Origin: Microbacterium binotii
GTDB taxonomy: Bacteria; Actinomycetota; Actinomycetes; Actinomycetales; Microbacteriaceae
Length of the DNA stretch: 64,000 bases
Direction: 5' to 3'
Assembly (NCBI RefSeq): GCF_021398715.1
Contig: NZ_CP090347.1
Location: 1,612,001-1,676,000, forward strand
The translations under genes and the position numbers were made by a program. A model generated the notes under the pieces. It saw nothing but the letters and a program-made list of their open reading frames with translations. It had not been told where the DNA came from and did not search any database. Below are positions 63,797 to 64,000 of this stretch, one piece after another. Every line of letters starts with the position of its first letter. The first letter of the stretch is position 1.

Positions 63797-64000
63797 TCAG
63801 TGGGATCCGCTGAGGTCCACGCCCATCTGCACGCGGGGCCCGAAGCGGTCGAGCCCGAGCCGTTCCTCCGTCTCGACGAGCATGCGGTGGAAGTCGTCGT
63901 CCGGCTCCTCGATCGCGAATCCCGCGGATGCGTAGAACGGCGCGTTCCATGGCACGTCGGCGAACGTCCGCAGCGTCAGCCTGTCGTATCCGGCGTCGCG
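63797..64000 (-). CDS. GNAT-family N-acetyltransferase, C-terminal part
   Basis: 67 residues before the stop at 63799-63797; the gene enters from the right edge. The segment GYDRLTLRTFADVPWNAPFYASAGF is the last strand-helix of the GNAT fold. The acetyl-CoA loop lies beyond the window, so no substrate can be proposed. Confidence 0.8.
   Translation of the reverse strand, partial: RDAGYDRLTLRTFADVPWNAPFYASAGFAIEEPDDDFHRMLVETEERLGLDRFGPRVQMGVDLSGSH

Overview
The window is about 64 kb of very GC-rich DNA from the chromosome of an actinomycete, most likely a Microbacterium or close relative (Microbacteriaceae). This rests on gene content and order: gap-pgk-tpiA-secG, an OpcA-linked zwf cluster, ctaB divergent from tkt, sufB-sufD-Rieske-sufC-sufT, pafB-pafC-tatA-tatC-helY and lnt next to rbpA. 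It also rests on heavy use of GTG starts, a cysteine-free L31 ribosomal protein and DtxR-type iron boxes. It is core chromosome. I see no insertion sequence, prophage, integrase, CRISPR array, rRNA operon or replication origin, and no stretch over 300 bases without a gene.

Layout. Bases 1-4.7 kb (+): Mn-type superoxide dismutase, lower glycolysis (gap, pgk, tpiA), the SecG translocon subunit and a cysteine-free RbpA paralogue. 4.7-12.8 kb (-): one pentose-phosphate operon, tkt-tal-pgi-zwf-opcA-pgl. 12.9-15.6 kb: heme O synthase (ctaB, +), a small membrane protein and heme A synthase (ctaA, -). 15.8-21 kb (+): SUF iron-sulfur assembly genes without SufS, SufU or SufR, then a PatB/MalY-type PLP enzyme. 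21-26 kb: ferric-siderophore uptake, with a + strand siderophore-interacting reductase and a - strand binding protein, two permeases and an ATPase, bounded by two DtxR/IdeR-like boxes. 26-38 kb: ABC-F protein, a SURF1 operon, a FabG-like reductase, hydrolases, serB, divergent glgC and glgA/glgM, an orphan ABC ATPase, rpmE2, a DnaQ-type exonuclease and a CGNR regulator. 38-46.7 kb: EamA exporter, Lrp regulator, Tat-exported phosphoesterase, phosphatase, sirtuin, SpoU methyltransferase, SGNH hydrolase, a superfamily 2 helicase and tRNA-Leu(GAG). 46.8-60.3 kb: M20 peptidase, uppP, PAC2 protein, HAD phosphatase, trmI, an FKBP lipoprotein, pafB, pafC, tatA, tatC, helY, lnt and canonical rbpA. 60.3-64 kb: GDPD, SDR, HdeD-like and AEC membrane proteins and a truncated GNAT gene.

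How the genes fit together. Heme O and heme A synthases and SURF1 serve cytochrome oxidase assembly. The iron-uptake genes supply the SUF system and heme enzymes. TatA and TatC can export the twin-arginine phosphoesterase encoded 14 kb away, and Lnt can acylate the two lipoproteins encoded here. PafB and PafC are a DNA-damage-response regulator pair whose usual proteasome neighbours are absent.

The most distinctive signal is transcriptional. At sixteen genes a TAGNNT hexamer (one is TAACGT) lies exactly 6 or 7 nt before the start codon with no ribosome-binding site, the architecture of leaderless mRNAs. I found no convincing undescribed multi-gene system. The best leads are the leaderless promoter set, the cysteine-free RbpA paralogue, the SUF cluster lacking its sulfur donor, pafBC without a proteasome, and several uncharacterised operator-like repeats.
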